DNA of 64,000 nt from Halomonas llamarensis (GCF_023555005.1 NZ_JAMJPJ010000003.1:1-64000), one strand, 5' to 3'. Positions 1 to 8,502 are shown, counted from the stretch's first letter. Made by a program: numbers and translations. The notes: generated from the letters alone by a model not told the origin.

Positions 1-108
1 GCCCGTTTAAAATCGTATCGCGCCATAGCGACGCGCTACGATAAACTGAAGCGAAACTACGAAAGCATGGTGGCTTTGGCGTGCGGTTTTTTATGGCTCC
101 CAATGTGA
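1..108 (+). CDS. IS5-type transposase, C-terminal end (cut by window edge)
   Basis: The first 35 codons read in frame to a TGA at 106-108. They give a basic tail with RLKSYRAIATRYDKLKRNY followed by a hydrophobic ALACGFLWLP end. The pattern of Arg-Ile-Ala-Thr-Arg-Tyr-x-Lys-Leu followed by an aromatic/hydrophobic terminus is characteristic of the C-terminus of IS5-family (IS427-like) DDE transposases. The catalytic residues lie outside the window, so integrity cannot be judged. Family assignment is from recall of the motif, not from a search. Confidence 0.72.
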   Translation, partial: ARLKSYRAIATRYDKLKRNYESMVALACGFLWLPM

Positions 109-125
109 AACGTCAACAGGCCCTA
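1..125 (+). mobile_element. Right end of an IS5-like insertion sequence
   Basis: The transposase stop codon is followed within about 15 bases by AAACGTCAACAGGCCC and then TAG at 124-126. Read from outside inwards this is TAGGGCCTGTTGACGTTT, a plausible terminal inverted repeat beginning GGGCCTGT next to a TA dinucleotide. The left end is outside the window, so neither the repeat pairing nor a target duplication can be verified. The element ends about 230 bases upstream of the cytochrome b561 gene. Confidence 0.6.
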
Positions 126-358
126 GTTGCATGAGAGAAAAACTCCTGTGTTAATGATAACTATTAGCGTTAATGTAGCAAAGTTGAACACCCCGCTCAA
201 CAGAATTTGGCGAATAGAGATGTCATGTGTAAGCAGCGAACGTGGTGATTTTTGCGAATACGGTTTTTACGAATGGTGTGTTCTGCTTTTTTCAGCAGTT
301 TTTAGCGGCAGTGGCGAGTATCATGGTAGTAACTTAATACATAAAGGGAATCAACACC

Positions 359-928
359 ATGTGGGGCAATACACGCAGCGGTTGGGGCATTATCAGTATC
401 GTATTGCACTGGTTGAGTGCCGTTGCCATTATTGGGCTTTTCATTCTTGGTTGGTGGATGACAGGGTTGGGTTATTACGACTCTTGGTACAACCAAGCGC
501 CGTGGATTCATCGCTCGATTGGCGTGTTACTGTTTTTCTTTACGCTTATGCGTCTCACATGGCGCCTTTTTCAACCCACGCCCCACGCCGAGGGCAGCCG
601 CTTTGAAGCGCTTGCCGCGCATATAGGGCACATTGCATTGTACGTATTGCTTTTAAGCGTAATGGTGAGTGGTTATTTGATTTCCACGGCAAAAGGCAGT
701 GGCATTGGTGTCTTTGGCTGGTTCGAAGTGCCCGCGTTGCTGTACGGTCTACCTAATCAAGCGAGCCTTGCAGGTGATATTCACTGGTACAGTGCGCTAG
801 CGCTAATTGTGCTAGCCGCTGGCCACAGCCTTGCCGCCCTTAAGCACCATGTTATCGACCACCACAAAACTTTTGTGCGTATGCTAACCCCTAAATATAG
901 CCATCACGTTGACGAGTCATCGCAGTGA
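359..928 (+). CDS. Cytochrome b561 family membrane protein
   Basis: The 189-residue protein has four predicted membrane helices (about residues 8-30, 48-66, 90-112 and 140-162) and the conserved His residues of the bacterial cytochrome b561 family: His18 in IVLHWLSA, His51 in WIHRSIG, and two near the end (IHWYSALA and AAGHSLAALKHH). Members bind two b-type haems in the inner membrane and move electrons, often from quinol. The ATG follows AAAGGGAA. The YceI-family gene starts 26 bases downstream, the same pairing as yceJ-yceI in E. coli, so the two are probably one transcript. The physiological electron acceptor is unknown. The 5' flank is formed by an insertion-sequence end, so the native promoter region may have been altered. 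Confidence 0.88.
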   Translation: MWGNTRSGWGIISIVLHWLSAVAIIGLFILGWWMTGLGYYDSWYNQAPWIHRSIGVLLFFFTLMRLTWRLFQPTPHAEGSRFEALAAHIGHIALYVLLLSVMVSGYLISTAKGSGIGVFGWFEVPALLYGLPNQASLAGDIHWYSALALIVLAAGHSLAALKHHVIDHHKTFVRMLTPKYSHHVDESSQ

Positions 929-954
929 TGCGTTATTTCACCCGAAGGAGATAG

Positions 955-1542
955 ATGATGTTAAAGAGAACTGCCATTGCAACCGCTATCGCTGCCGCAA
1001 GCTTAGTGCCGCTAGGCCAAGCACAAGCGGATACTTACGTCATTGATACCGAAGGCCAGCACGCCTTTGTTCAATTTAAAATTAGCCATTTAGGTTTTTC
1101 CCGTCTGCTAGGTAACTTTGAAGAGTTTTCCGGCGAGTTTTATTATGACCCTGAGAACTTGCAAGACTCATCCTTTGAGATGGAAGTGCAGGTGGATAGC
1201 CTCAACTCTAACCATGCCGAGCGCGACCGCCATATCCTGAGCGACGACTTCTTAAACGCGGGTCAATATCCAACAGCATCGTTTATCTCGACAGGCTTTG
1301 AGCCGAGCGGCGCCAGTGAAGGTGTGGTCACGGGTGATTTAACGCTACATGGCGAAACCCAAGAAATTGAAATGCCGGTAGAGCTGATGGGCGAAGGCGA
1401 CGACCCGTGGGGTAACTATCGCGCCGGTTTTGAAGGTAGCACAACGCTGACGCTTTCTGACTTTGGCATCGATATGAATACTTTCCCTGAGGCCATGCAC
1501 GAGCTTGAGCTCTACGTGACATTTGAAGGCGTTCGCCAGTAA
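955..1542 (+). CDS. YceI family periplasmic protein
   Basis: The 195-residue protein has a clear signal peptide (Met-Met-Leu-Lys-Arg, hydrophobic Ala-rich core, cleavage after Ala-Gln-Ala near residue 25). The mature part carries YceI landmarks: the opening TYVIDTEGQHAFVQFKISH, the central SFIST strand and the closing GFEGSTTLTLSDFGID. YceI proteins are beta-barrel lipocalin-like proteins that bind a polyisoprenoid or related amphiphile in the periplasm; several are induced by high pH or osmotic stress. It is preceded by GAAGGAGATAG, a strong ribosome-binding site, with two adjacent ATG codons at 955 and 958. It closes a two-gene unit with the cytochrome b561 gene and is followed by a terminator. 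Confidence 0.9.
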   Translation: MMLKRTAIATAIAAASLVPLGQAQADTYVIDTEGQHAFVQFKISHLGFSRLLGNFEEFSGEFYYDPENLQDSSFEMEVQVDSLNSNHAERDRHILSDDFLNAGQYPTASFISTGFEPSGASEGVVTGDLTLHGETQEIEMPVELMGEGDDPWGNYRAGFEGSTTLTLSDFGIDMNTFPEAMHELELYVTFEGVRQ

Positions 1543-1561
1543 GCAGGAGACTTGATAAATA

Positions 1562-1596
1562 GCGCCACCTTCCTTTTATAGGTTAGTGGCGTTTTT
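1562..1596 (+). terminator. Rho-independent terminator after yceI-type gene
   Basis: The hexamer CGCCAC (1563-1568) pairs with GTGGCG (1586-1591) across a 17-base loop and is followed by a run of T (1592-1596). It lies 20 bases after the stop codon of the YceI gene. Confidence 0.6.
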
Positions 1597-1630
1597 GCGT
1601 TTTACACAGATGGCGTGGGAGTTGGATTAG

Positions 1631-2983
1631 GTGGTCGATATCGAGAAACCCTATGGATTAGGTGAAACGCTTTGGCAGCAAACGTGGCCAATGGCAATTG
1701 GGGTGTTGTCGCTGCTGGGCTTTCAGCTGGTAGACAGTGCGTTTATCGCCCGCCTAGGGACGGCGCCACTTGCCGCTCAGTCGTTTACCTTTCCGCTCTC
1801 CTTTTTCATCATCGGCATTCAGGTAGGCCTAGGGATTGCTATTGCGGCTCTCATTTCCCGGGCATTAGGGGCTGGAGAGAAAGCACGAGCTAAACGCTTA
1901 GGTAGCTTAGTGCTCATGGTCGCTGGGGCGTTGATTGCGCTACTGGTGCTTTTGCTATGGGGAACGCAGCGGCCAATTTTCACCTTGCTCGGCGCGAATG
2001 AAACTGCATTGGCTAATATTCGCCCTTACTGGGCGCCGCAGCTGGTAGCCGCTTGGCTCGGGGCACTGTTGTATTTTGTTTATAGTATCTTTCGTGCCCA
2101 TGGGGATACCAAACTGCCGGGCAAAATGATGGTGCTGAGCAGCTTGGTTAACTTGGCACTTGACCCACTGTTTATCTTCGGTGTCGGCCCATGTGAGGGC
2201 TTAGGGCTACCGGGGGCTGCGTTGGCGACGATTCTCGCGTTTGCGATTGGTTTAGGGGTTACTTGCCGTAAGCTTGCAAGGCAAAACTGGTTGGCTTTTA
2301 ACGGGTTAAAAACGGAAGCGCTGCTTTCCTATAAGCCGTTTGCCGGGATCGCTGGCCCGGCTATGATGAGCCAGCTTATGCCACCGTTGGCGGCTATGCT
2401 CGCTATTTCCATCGTGGCACCGCTTGGAGAAACCTATGTCGCGGCTTGGGGCTTGGCCAGCCGCTTGGAAACGCTGTCGCTGATGGTGATTTTGGCCATG
2501 ACGATGTCACTGCCGCCTTGGCTTGGGCGCTGCTACGGCGCAGGAGATTGGTCACAAATTCACCGACTGTTGCGCTTGGCGTTGAAAGTCGCCGTGGTTT
2601 GGCAGTTGAGCCTCGGTGTGTTGATGGCACTGGGCGCCCCTTGGGTGGCATTGGCACTGGCCGGCCATCCGGAAGTACAGCAAGCGCTGGCGCTTTTGAT
2701 TCGCTTTTTGCTGCCAAGTTATGCCGCCCTAGGCGTTTGTATGTTGGTGGTATCGGCGGGTAACGCGTTGGGATGGCCGCTGCGGTCGATGTTGATTTCC
2801 GCAGTGCGGCTCTTTGTTTGCTATCTCCCTTTTTTGTGGATGGGAGCACAGCTTGGCGGATGGCTGGGGTTGGCGTTAGGTGCTGCTTTCGGCAATGTAC
2901 TGGCGGGTCTGACCGCGTGGGTTGTGCTCAAACGAGTTCTCTCCCGCCCACATCGGCAGGCGGGTGTCGCAAAGCCGGTTTAG
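1631..2983 (+). CDS. MATE family multidrug/sodium efflux transporter
   Basis: The 450-residue protein has about twelve hydrophobic segments arranged as two similar halves, the usual MATE length and topology. The N-terminal stretch LGETLWQQTWPMAIGVL and the segment DSAFIARLGTAPLAAQSF match the first bundle of MATE exporters (NorM/DinF type), as does YFVYSIFRAHGDTKLPG, with the typical R-A-x-G-D-T loop. These proteins export cationic drugs or metabolites in exchange for Na+ or H+. Translation starts at GTG in GTGGTCGATATC; no strong ribosome-binding site precedes it. The last four bases overlap the end of the convergent NCS2 permease gene. Substrate cannot be predicted. Confidence 0.88.
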   Translation: MVDIEKPYGLGETLWQQTWPMAIGVLSLLGFQLVDSAFIARLGTAPLAAQSFTFPLSFFIIGIQVGLGIAIAALISRALGAGEKARAKRLGSLVLMVAGALIALLVLLLWGTQRPIFTLLGANETALANIRPYWAPQLVAAWLGALLYFVYSIFRAHGDTKLPGKMMVLSSLVNLALDPLFIFGVGPCEGLGLPGAALATILAFAIGLGVTCRKLARQNWLAFNGLKTEALLSYKPFAGIAGPAMMSQLMPPLAAMLAISIVAPLGETYVAAWGLASRLETLSLMVILAMTMSLPPWLGRCYGAGDWSQIHRLLRLALKVAVVWQLSLGVLMALGAPWVALALAGHPEVQQALALLIRFLLPSYAALGVCMLVVSAGNALGWPLRSMLISAVRLFVCYLPFLWMGAQLGGWLGLALGAAFGNVLAGLTAWVVLKRVLSRPHRQAGVAKPV

Positions 2984-4467
2984 TGCCCCTCGTTCCGCTG
3001 TTGAAAGGCAAAGTAAGCAAAAAGTATCGCCATGGCTAAGTAGCCTACGACAAAATCCGGCGCAGCGTTTAGGGCGAGTTTGGGGGCGTGCATCAACCCT
3101 AGCCACGAGAACCCCGCCGCAATCACGGCAAACGCGGCGGCGCGGCGGAACTGGTGGTCGATAACAGAAACGGTCATCGCGCCGAGAAAAATCGCCATAA
3201 ACATCGCCCCCTGACCCATGATCACAATGGCATTCGAGATATCGCTGACCACCTCTTCGGCACCGCGGTTAAAGCGTGTCATTACGTAGTTGGCGAAATA
3301 GGGTAGCATCGCCAACGCCACCGCCGGGTAGTAGCGGGTATCGTTGGTTTGAAACGCCGTGGCAATCATCGAAATGCCGACAAAAACCAGAATCGGTGCG
3401 ACCACGGAAACGGGTATGATCGCCGCCAGTGCCGCAATGAGGCCAAACATGGTGGCGATAGCGTATACGGCGCCGTTTAAAAGACTATAGCCACGACCGG
3501 CGCCCATCCACTTCGCTCCAACGGTGGCGATATACACCGTGGTAGGGAAAACACCGCCAAACAGTGCGCCGATCATGGTGCCAGCGCCATCCACCGCTTG
3601 GCACTCACGCACATCGTATTTGTCGCCAGCGGCCTCCATCGCCTCGACGTTGTTCATGGTTTCAATCGCGTTATACAGTGTGATTGGCAGCACCACGGTG
3701 AGCACCGCCAGCATGCTAGTGAAGAGCAGCCCCAAGCCTTCAAACCAGGCAAGGTTAGGCAGTAGCGGATAGAAGCCAAGATGGCTGAAAGCATCGCTGA
3801 AGCGGGCGCTGTCGGCATCGCCGATGAGGTAGGCCATGAGAGTGCCAACCACAATGGCAAAAAGCGATGTGGGTAGGCGAAACGGCATGCTCACTCGGCC
3901 AATCAAACCGATGATGATTATCGCCAGAACCACCAGCCCGATAATCGGCATTTCCAAGGTTTTAAACAGCATTTCCCCGGCGATGAAGGTGAGCGCCACC
4001 CCCGCAACAGCGCCGAGCATGGCAGCGCGCGGTAAGTGATACTGCACCCAACGGCCGATAATGCTAATCGCCGCTTCGATGGCGCCGCTGATAAAACACG
4101 CAGCAACAGCGATTTTCCAAGCAAGCGCCGCATCGCCGGTTAGCTGTTTAGCGGGGAGAAGCACCCCGAAGAGAAAGACGAACATGACCGGCGTGGAAAT
4201 GCCGTAGGAGAGCGCGGTAACGTCGGTGCGCTGTTCTTTGCGAGCCAGGCGGGCTGCGCTCCAGGCGTAATAGAAGTTGCCCGCCATCACGGCAACGGCA
4301 GCGCCGGGCAGCACTTGGCCGTACACGATAGAAGCGGGAAAGCCCATGCCCAGCATGGTAATGGCGATGATGACGAAATTTGCGATGTTGTTTTGAAACA
4401 GCGCAAAGAACGCATCGGTGTCTTCTTTTTTGTACCAAGGGTAGGAAATGCCGGCAGGTGTTGCCAT
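2980..4467 (-). CDS. NCS2 family nucleobase-type permease
   Basis: The 495-residue protein has 12-14 hydrophobic segments and the general organisation of nucleobase-cation symporter-2 proteins, most like the AzgA/hypothetical permease branch: an early NNIANFVIIAITMLGMGFP, a central ETMNNVEAMEAAGD loop and a GGVFPTTVYIATVGAKWMGAGRGYSLLNG segment that in this superfamily lines the substrate site. The Glu/Asn-rich ETMNNVEAM loop fits a cation-coupled carrier. The substrate is not deducible; purines are typical of the superfamily but this branch is poorly characterised. ATG is preceded by AAGGGGC. It converges on the MATE gene with a four-base overlap and shows no obvious pathway partner. Confidence 0.8.
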   Translation of the reverse strand: MATPAGISYPWYKKEDTDAFFALFQNNIANFVIIAITMLGMGFPASIVYGQVLPGAAVAVMAGNFYYAWSAARLARKEQRTDVTALSYGISTPVMFVFLFGVLLPAKQLTGDAALAWKIAVAACFISGAIEAAISIIGRWVQYHLPRAAMLGAVAGVALTFIAGEMLFKTLEMPIIGLVVLAIIIIGLIGRVSMPFRLPTSLFAIVVGTLMAYLIGDADSARFSDAFSHLGFYPLLPNLAWFEGLGLLFTSMLAVLTVVLPITLYNAIETMNNVEAMEAAGDKYDVRECQAVDGAGTMIGALFGGVFPTTVYIATVGAKWMGAGRGYSLLNGAVYAIATMFGLIAALAAIIPVSVVAPILVFVGISMIATAFQTNDTRYYPAVALAMLPYFANYVMTRFNRGAEEVVSDISNAIVIMGQGAMFMAIFLGAMTVSVIDHQFRRAAAFAVIAAGFSWLGLMHAPKLALNAAPDFVVGYLAMAILFAYFAFQQRNEGH

Positions 4468-4515
4468 GACGTGCCCCTTAAAGCGGATTGTTGTGATAAT
4501 AATTGACGGTAGAAA

Positions 4516-4548
4516 AGCAAAAACGCCCAGACAGTGCCTGGACGTTTA
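4516..4548 (-). terminator. Terminator after the phhB-aminotransferase unit
   Basis: On the minus strand AAACGTCCAGG pairs imperfectly with CTGGGCGTTT around a short loop, followed by TTTTGC. It lies about 30-60 bases downstream of the aminotransferase stop codon and upstream of the permease gene. Confidence 0.6.
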
Positions 4549-4575
4549 AGCGGTATTACAAAGGGTAAGCGCGCG

Positions 4576-5772
4576 TTATGCCTTGCCGTTCACGGTGGCA
4601 ATCGCCTTAGCCAAGTAAGGCAGGTTCTCATGAGAGAAACCGGCCACATTGGCGCGGCCCGAGCGCACCATGTAAATACCAAACTCATCGCGTAAGCGGT
4701 CCACTTGCTCCGGGGTTAAACCGGTATAAGAAAACATACCGCGCTGCTCGGCGACGCAGGCATACTTATCGTCCAGCCCGTAAGGCTTCAGCGCTTCAAC
4801 GAAGTCACGACGCAGGGTGTTGATGCGGTCACGCATTTCGGTGAGCTCTTCATGCCACACAGCAGTCAGCTCGTCGTCATGGAGAATGTCGCTGACGATG
4901 GCGCCACCGTGGGCGGGCGGGTTGGAGTAGTTTTCCCGCGCGGCAATGGCAATCTGCGAGCGAATGTTTTCCATCTGCTCGCTATTTTTCGCCACCATGA
5001 TTAAACAACCCGTGCGTTCGCAGTAAATGCCGAAGTTCTTCGAGCAGGAACTGGTGATGATCACTTCATCCAGTTCTTCGGCCATCAAGCGCACGCCATA
5101 AGCATCTTCATCCAAGCCTTCGCCGAAACCTTGGTAGGCGAAATCAATCAGTGGCAACAGGTGGCGCTCGCGCACGACCTCAAGCACGGTATGCCACTGC
5201 TCTTTGGAGAGGTCAAAGCCCGTAGGATTATGACAGCAAGCATGCAGCACGACCACATCGCCTTCCGGGATTTGCTTAAGTGCCGCTAGCATACCATCAA
5301 AATCAAGCCGGTTGTCGGCATCAACGTAAGGGTATTTGTGCAGGGCAATACCCGCAGCAGTGAATATGCCGTGGTGGTTTGGCCACGTTGGATCCGATAC
5401 CCAAATTCCCTTATCGGGAAGCTGTGTTGCAATAAAATCTGCGGCTAAGCGCAGCGCCCCTGTTCCGCCGGGTGACTGTGTCGCGCTGGCGCGATTGGCA
5501 TCCAGTACGGGAGAGTTTTCCCCTAGTACCATCGGTAGCACCACTTCGCCGTAAGCGGGGGCACCGTGCGAGCCAATATAGGTTTTGGTGGTTTCATTCT
5601 TGAGCAGGCGAGCTTCAGCTTCCTTTACGGCACGCATTACGGGTGTGTTGCCCTCGGCATCACGGTAAACGCCGACACCGAGGTCCACCTTCTGTGGGTT
5701 GGTGTCTTTCTTGAAAGCTTCGATCAGCCCGAGAATGGCATCTCCAGGGACTCGCTCAATATGCTCAAACAT
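4576..5772 (-). CDS. Aromatic/aspartate class I aminotransferase
   Basis: The 398-residue protein is a full-length PLP-dependent aminotransferase of the AspC/TyrB group. It shows the N-terminal VDLGVGVYRDAEGNTPV, the PLP-contact VLHACCHNPTG, the DFAYQGFGEGLDEDAYG segment and the Schiff-base lysine in SSCSKNFGIYCERTG, with the substrate-carboxylate Arg near the C-terminus (YMVRSGRANVAGF). It would interconvert aromatic amino acids or aspartate with their 2-oxo acids using glutamate/2-oxoglutarate. Its start codon directly abuts the stop codon of phhB, indicating co-translation. This matches the phhB-phhC order of Pseudomonas, where phhC is the aromatic aminotransferase of phenylalanine/tyrosine catabolism. 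Aromatic preference is therefore inferred from context; the sequence alone does not separate AspC from TyrB. Confidence 0.9.
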   Translation of the reverse strand: MFEHIERVPGDAILGLIEAFKKDTNPQKVDLGVGVYRDAEGNTPVMRAVKEAEARLLKNETTKTYIGSHGAPAYGEVVLPMVLGENSPVLDANRASATQSPGGTGALRLAADFIATQLPDKGIWVSDPTWPNHHGIFTAAGIALHKYPYVDADNRLDFDGMLAALKQIPEGDVVVLHACCHNPTGFDLSKEQWHTVLEVVRERHLLPLIDFAYQGFGEGLDEDAYGVRLMAEELDEVIITSSCSKNFGIYCERTGCLIMVAKNSEQMENIRSQIAIAARENYSNPPAHGGAIVSDILHDDELTAVWHEELTEMRDRINTLRRDFVEALKPYGLDDKYACVAEQRGMFSYTGLTPEQVDRLRDEFGIYMVRSGRANVAGFSHENLPYLAKAIATVNGKA

Positions 5773-6111
5773 TTATTCGGCTACCTCATCAGTTCTGGCG
5801 GCTAAAATGAAGTCATTTTGGTGCAGTCCGCCGATTTCATGCGACCACCATGTCACCGTGGCTTTTCCATACTCGGTGGTGATCATGGGGTGATGACCGG
5901 CCTGCTCAGCGATATCGCCAACGCGCTGGGTAAACGCCAAGGCGTCGGCGAAGTCGTCAAAATGATAACTTCGCGTAAGCTTCATCATGCCATCGCCGTC
6001 GCTAATCTTCCACTGTGGTAGTGCGTTCAGCGCGTCTTGTGCCTCTTTTTCGGTCATAGGCGTGGCATTGCCGCTGCAAGGTTCACATGCTTGCTTTGCG
6101 AGTGCTGTCAT
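5773..6111 (-). CDS. phhB: Pterin-4a-carbinolamine dehydratase
   Basis: The 112-residue protein carries the family signature around HHPMITTEYGKATVTWWSHEIGGL (split: His-His-Pro then Trp-Trp-Ser-His), with active-site histidines, and the preceding FxxFADALAFTQRVGDIAEQAG helix. The enzyme dehydrates 4a-hydroxytetrahydropterin so the cofactor of phenylalanine hydroxylase can be recycled. The start at 6111 is chosen because AGGAGG lies seven bases upstream on the minus strand; an upstream in-frame ATG would add 13 residues without support. It is translationally joined to the aminotransferase. No phenylalanine hydroxylase gene is next to it, unlike phhABC in Pseudomonas. Confidence 0.92.
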   Translation of the reverse strand: MTALAKQACEPCSGNATPMTEKEAQDALNALPQWKISDGDGMMKLTRSYHFDDFADALAFTQRVGDIAEQAGHHPMITTEYGKATVTWWSHEIGGLHQNDFILAARTDEVAE

Positions 6112-6372
6112 GTTTTGCCTCCTAAACTTAATGATATCGCAAGATTGCACCGTGCTCTGAAAAGCACTTTAAAAAGTGCGTTAAAAAGGCTATTTCACTT
6201 TTTAGGATAGGTGGCAAATGAAGGGATGCCAAATCGCCGAGGGCTGCCATGGCAATATCTTGGGTATATTCTTTTTTGGTCTTTTAGTCTTATTATTTAT
6301 TTCTTTTTGTTCTTTTCGGGATTCGCTAATGTGGTCCTTAGCTGAAACTGTTTATCCACCCTGAGGTGTGAC

Positions 6373-7206
6373 TTGGCGCTTTTTGATTCGATTTCCTATC
6401 AACCATCCGGCAGCGTGAGCCTAGTAGGCGCTGGCCCCGGCGATCCTGAACTGCTTACGTTGAAGGCCTATCGGCGACTGCAAGCGGCCGACATTGTGCT
6501 CTATGACCGCTTGGTGAGCCAAGAAGTGCTGGATATGATCCCTGAAAGAACCCGCCGTTTCTACGTGGGTAAAGCCTGCTCTTGTCACAGTGTTCCCCAG
6601 GAAGGTATCAACCAATCACTGGTGGATTGGGCGAAGGCGGGCAATGCAGTAGTGCGCTTAAAAGGAGGTGACCCCTTTATTTTTGGCCGTGGCGGTGAGG
6701 AGCTTGAAGCCTTAGCGGCTGAGCGGATTACTGTTGAAGTCATTCCCGGTATTACCGCCGCTTCGGGTTGCGCAGCGTATGCAGGGATACCCCTGACGCA
6801 CCGCGATTACGCGCAATCGGTGAGCTTTGTGACTGGCCATTTGAAAAGCGGTCGGTGTGATCTTGATTGGCAATCTCTGGCGCGGCCAGGACAAACGTTA
6901 GTGTTCTACATGAGTTTGGGAAGTTTGAGCGACATTAGCCAACAGTTGATAGCGCACGGCCTGTTGGCAGAAACGCCGTTGGCGTTGGTGTCGCATGGCA
7001 CAACCCAGGATCAGCGCGTTGATGTGGGCACTCTCACTGCCTTACCCGAACGCTTCTTGGCCGGTGAAGTGGTGTCTCCTGCACTTTTGATTGTGGGAGA
7101 GGTCGTAGCGCTTCACACGACACTGGCGTGGTTTGACGCTCACGCCAGCCAAGCAAGCGGTTATCTTGGCAAAAATCATTCTTCTTTTTTGCAAAGCGTC
7201 AATTGA
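6373..7206 (+). CDS. cobA: Uroporphyrinogen-III C-methyltransferase
   Basis: The 277-residue protein has the SUMT signatures in order: VSLVGAGPGDPELLTLKA at the N-terminus, ADIVLYDRLVS, KACSCHSVPQEGIN, VRLKGGDPFIFGRGGEE (the SAM-binding loop) and VIPGITAASGCAAYAGIPLTHRD. It adds two methyl groups from SAM to uroporphyrinogen III, giving precorrin-2 for sirohaem or cobalamin. It is a single-domain enzyme without the CysG dehydrogenase/ferrochelatase half. Translation begins at TTG (6373), with a weak GAGGT five to nine bases upstream; no better in-frame start was seen. It stands alone; in Pseudomonas a related gene sits beside assimilatory nitrite reductase, which is not visible here. Confidence 0.93.
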   Translation: MALFDSISYQPSGSVSLVGAGPGDPELLTLKAYRRLQAADIVLYDRLVSQEVLDMIPERTRRFYVGKACSCHSVPQEGINQSLVDWAKAGNAVVRLKGGDPFIFGRGGEELEALAAERITVEVIPGITAASGCAAYAGIPLTHRDYAQSVSFVTGHLKSGRCDLDWQSLARPGQTLVFYMSLGSLSDISQQLIAHGLLAETPLALVSHGTTQDQRVDVGTLTALPERFLAGEVVSPALLIVGEVVALHTTLAWFDAHASQASGYLGKNHSSFLQSVN

Positions 7207-7373
7207 TCATTATGCAACGAAACGTAAGGCGTTTTAACGCTTTGCGGCAAAGTGCGACTGGCTAGAAATGTGTAGCTGTGTATGCTGTACAGGGTGAGCT
7301 AATTAAAATCGTCTTCTTGCATACACTCGTTAGCTATCGCTCGCGGTAGCGCTAGACAAAGAGGAACGCACCA

Positions 7374-8417
7374 ATGACAGACGCGAATAAACCCACCACT
7401 AAAACACTACTGAGCGATAATCGTGTAAGAGCGATTGCCGGGATTGCGGCCATTGCCGTGATCTGGGCGATTGTCGCGCAGTCCAACGCAGGAACGCGGC
7501 TTGACCGTGTTGAAGTGCTAGAAGAGCAGCTCGCAGAAGCCGAGCGCGAGCGCCAGAAGTTAAATTCAGAGTTATCCGACGTTGAGCAAGCAGAGATGGA
7601 CCTGGCATCGCTGCAGCAGGAAATGCAAGCGTTAGAAGAAGAGAAAACTGAGGCGCAGTCGACACTAGAATCAACCCGAGGCGAGGTTTCTAGCACTGAA
7701 GAAAAGTTGGCCGCGTTGTCGTCTGAGCGTGAAGCCCGCCAAGAGAAATTAGACACGCTCAACCAGCAAATAGAAGAGACGCAGCGTCGCCTTGATGAGC
7801 TGCGTAAGACGTATACTCAAGTAGAAGCCAAGAAGGAGGAAGCTGAGGCTGCACGCGACGCTGCTGAACAGGCGCGTCAAGAGGCGCAAGAAGCTCACCA
7901 GAAAGCAATTGATGCTCGCGACCAAGCAGAACAGGCGCGTGAGGAAGCGGTCGCAGCACGTGAGCAAGCCGAGGCGGAGTTGGAAACGCTGAATGCCGAC
8001 CTTGAAGAGGCTAACGCACAGCTTACGTCTATTAACGAAGAGATTAATGCCCTGCAACAAGAGCGTGACGCGTTAGTAGAAGAACGCGATTCGCTTGCCG
8101 CCAAGCGTGATGAACTGAAAAGCGAAGTAGAGTCACTGCAAGCGCTGCATGAAGAGGAGCAGCAAAGCCTTAAGGGCACGCGCAGTGAGTTGGATGACCT
8201 GATGGTCGCGCTTGAGATCGGCCGCGAAGAGCAAGCAAGCATCAACACAAAGATTGACGAACGCGAAACTCAGCTTGAGCGGTTAAACACTCAGCTGGAA
8301 GATTGGCGTGAAGAGTTAGCTGCTTTACAAGGTCGCGTGAACGATAAGAATGCTACCAATCGCAATGAAGCCAGTGAAAGCAACGAAGCCAGTGAAAGTG
8401 GCGAGAGCAATAATTAA
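7374..8417 (+). CDS. Membrane-anchored long coiled-coil protein of unknown function
   Basis: The 347-residue protein starts with a short polar stretch, one hydrophobic segment (about residues 17-36, IAGIAAIAVIWAIVAQSN) and then roughly 285 residues that are almost entirely Glu/Gln/Arg/Lys/Ala/Leu heptads, without proline or glycine breaks for long distances. This predicts a continuous coiled coil of about 40 nm if straight, anchored by its N-terminus and projecting into the periplasm. The last 25 residues are Asn/Ser/Glu-rich with a short repeat (NEASES twice, then GES). ATG is preceded by GAGGAACG. No enzymatic motif is present. Neighbours (cobA and convergent fadE) give no functional hint. 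Similarity to SMC, myosin or tropomyosin-like proteins would be compositional and not evidence of homology. Confidence 0.7.
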   Translation: MTDANKPTTKTLLSDNRVRAIAGIAAIAVIWAIVAQSNAGTRLDRVEVLEEQLAEAERERQKLNSELSDVEQAEMDLASLQQEMQALEEEKTEAQSTLESTRGEVSSTEEKLAALSSEREARQEKLDTLNQQIEETQRRLDELRKTYTQVEAKKEEAEAARDAAEQARQEAQEAHQKAIDARDQAEQAREEAVAAREQAEAELETLNADLEEANAQLTSINEEINALQQERDALVEERDSLAAKRDELKSEVESLQALHEEEQQSLKGTRSELDDLMVALEIGREEQASINTKIDERETQLERLNTQLEDWREELAALQGRVNDKNATNRNEASESNEASESGESNN

Positions 8418-8502
8418 GACGCCGCTTGATATATAAATCATTGCTGATAAATTCGCTACACTCACCGCATCAATGCACAGGCGAGTGCAACGAGCACCAA
8501 TG

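Noticed and set aside
145-170. AATGATAACTATTA as a Fur box upstream of cytochrome b561
   Set aside because: Only about half of the 19-base Fur consensus fits and no second half-site aligns.
6205-6235. Sigma-54 promoter (TTGGCA...TTGC) for phhB
   Set aside because: The distance between GG and GC is 13 bases, not 10, so the element cannot function as -24/-12.
7374-8417. Coiled-coil protein as SMC or colicin-uptake protein TolA
   Set aside because: No ATPase motifs of SMC and no C-terminal TolA domain; similarity would be compositional.
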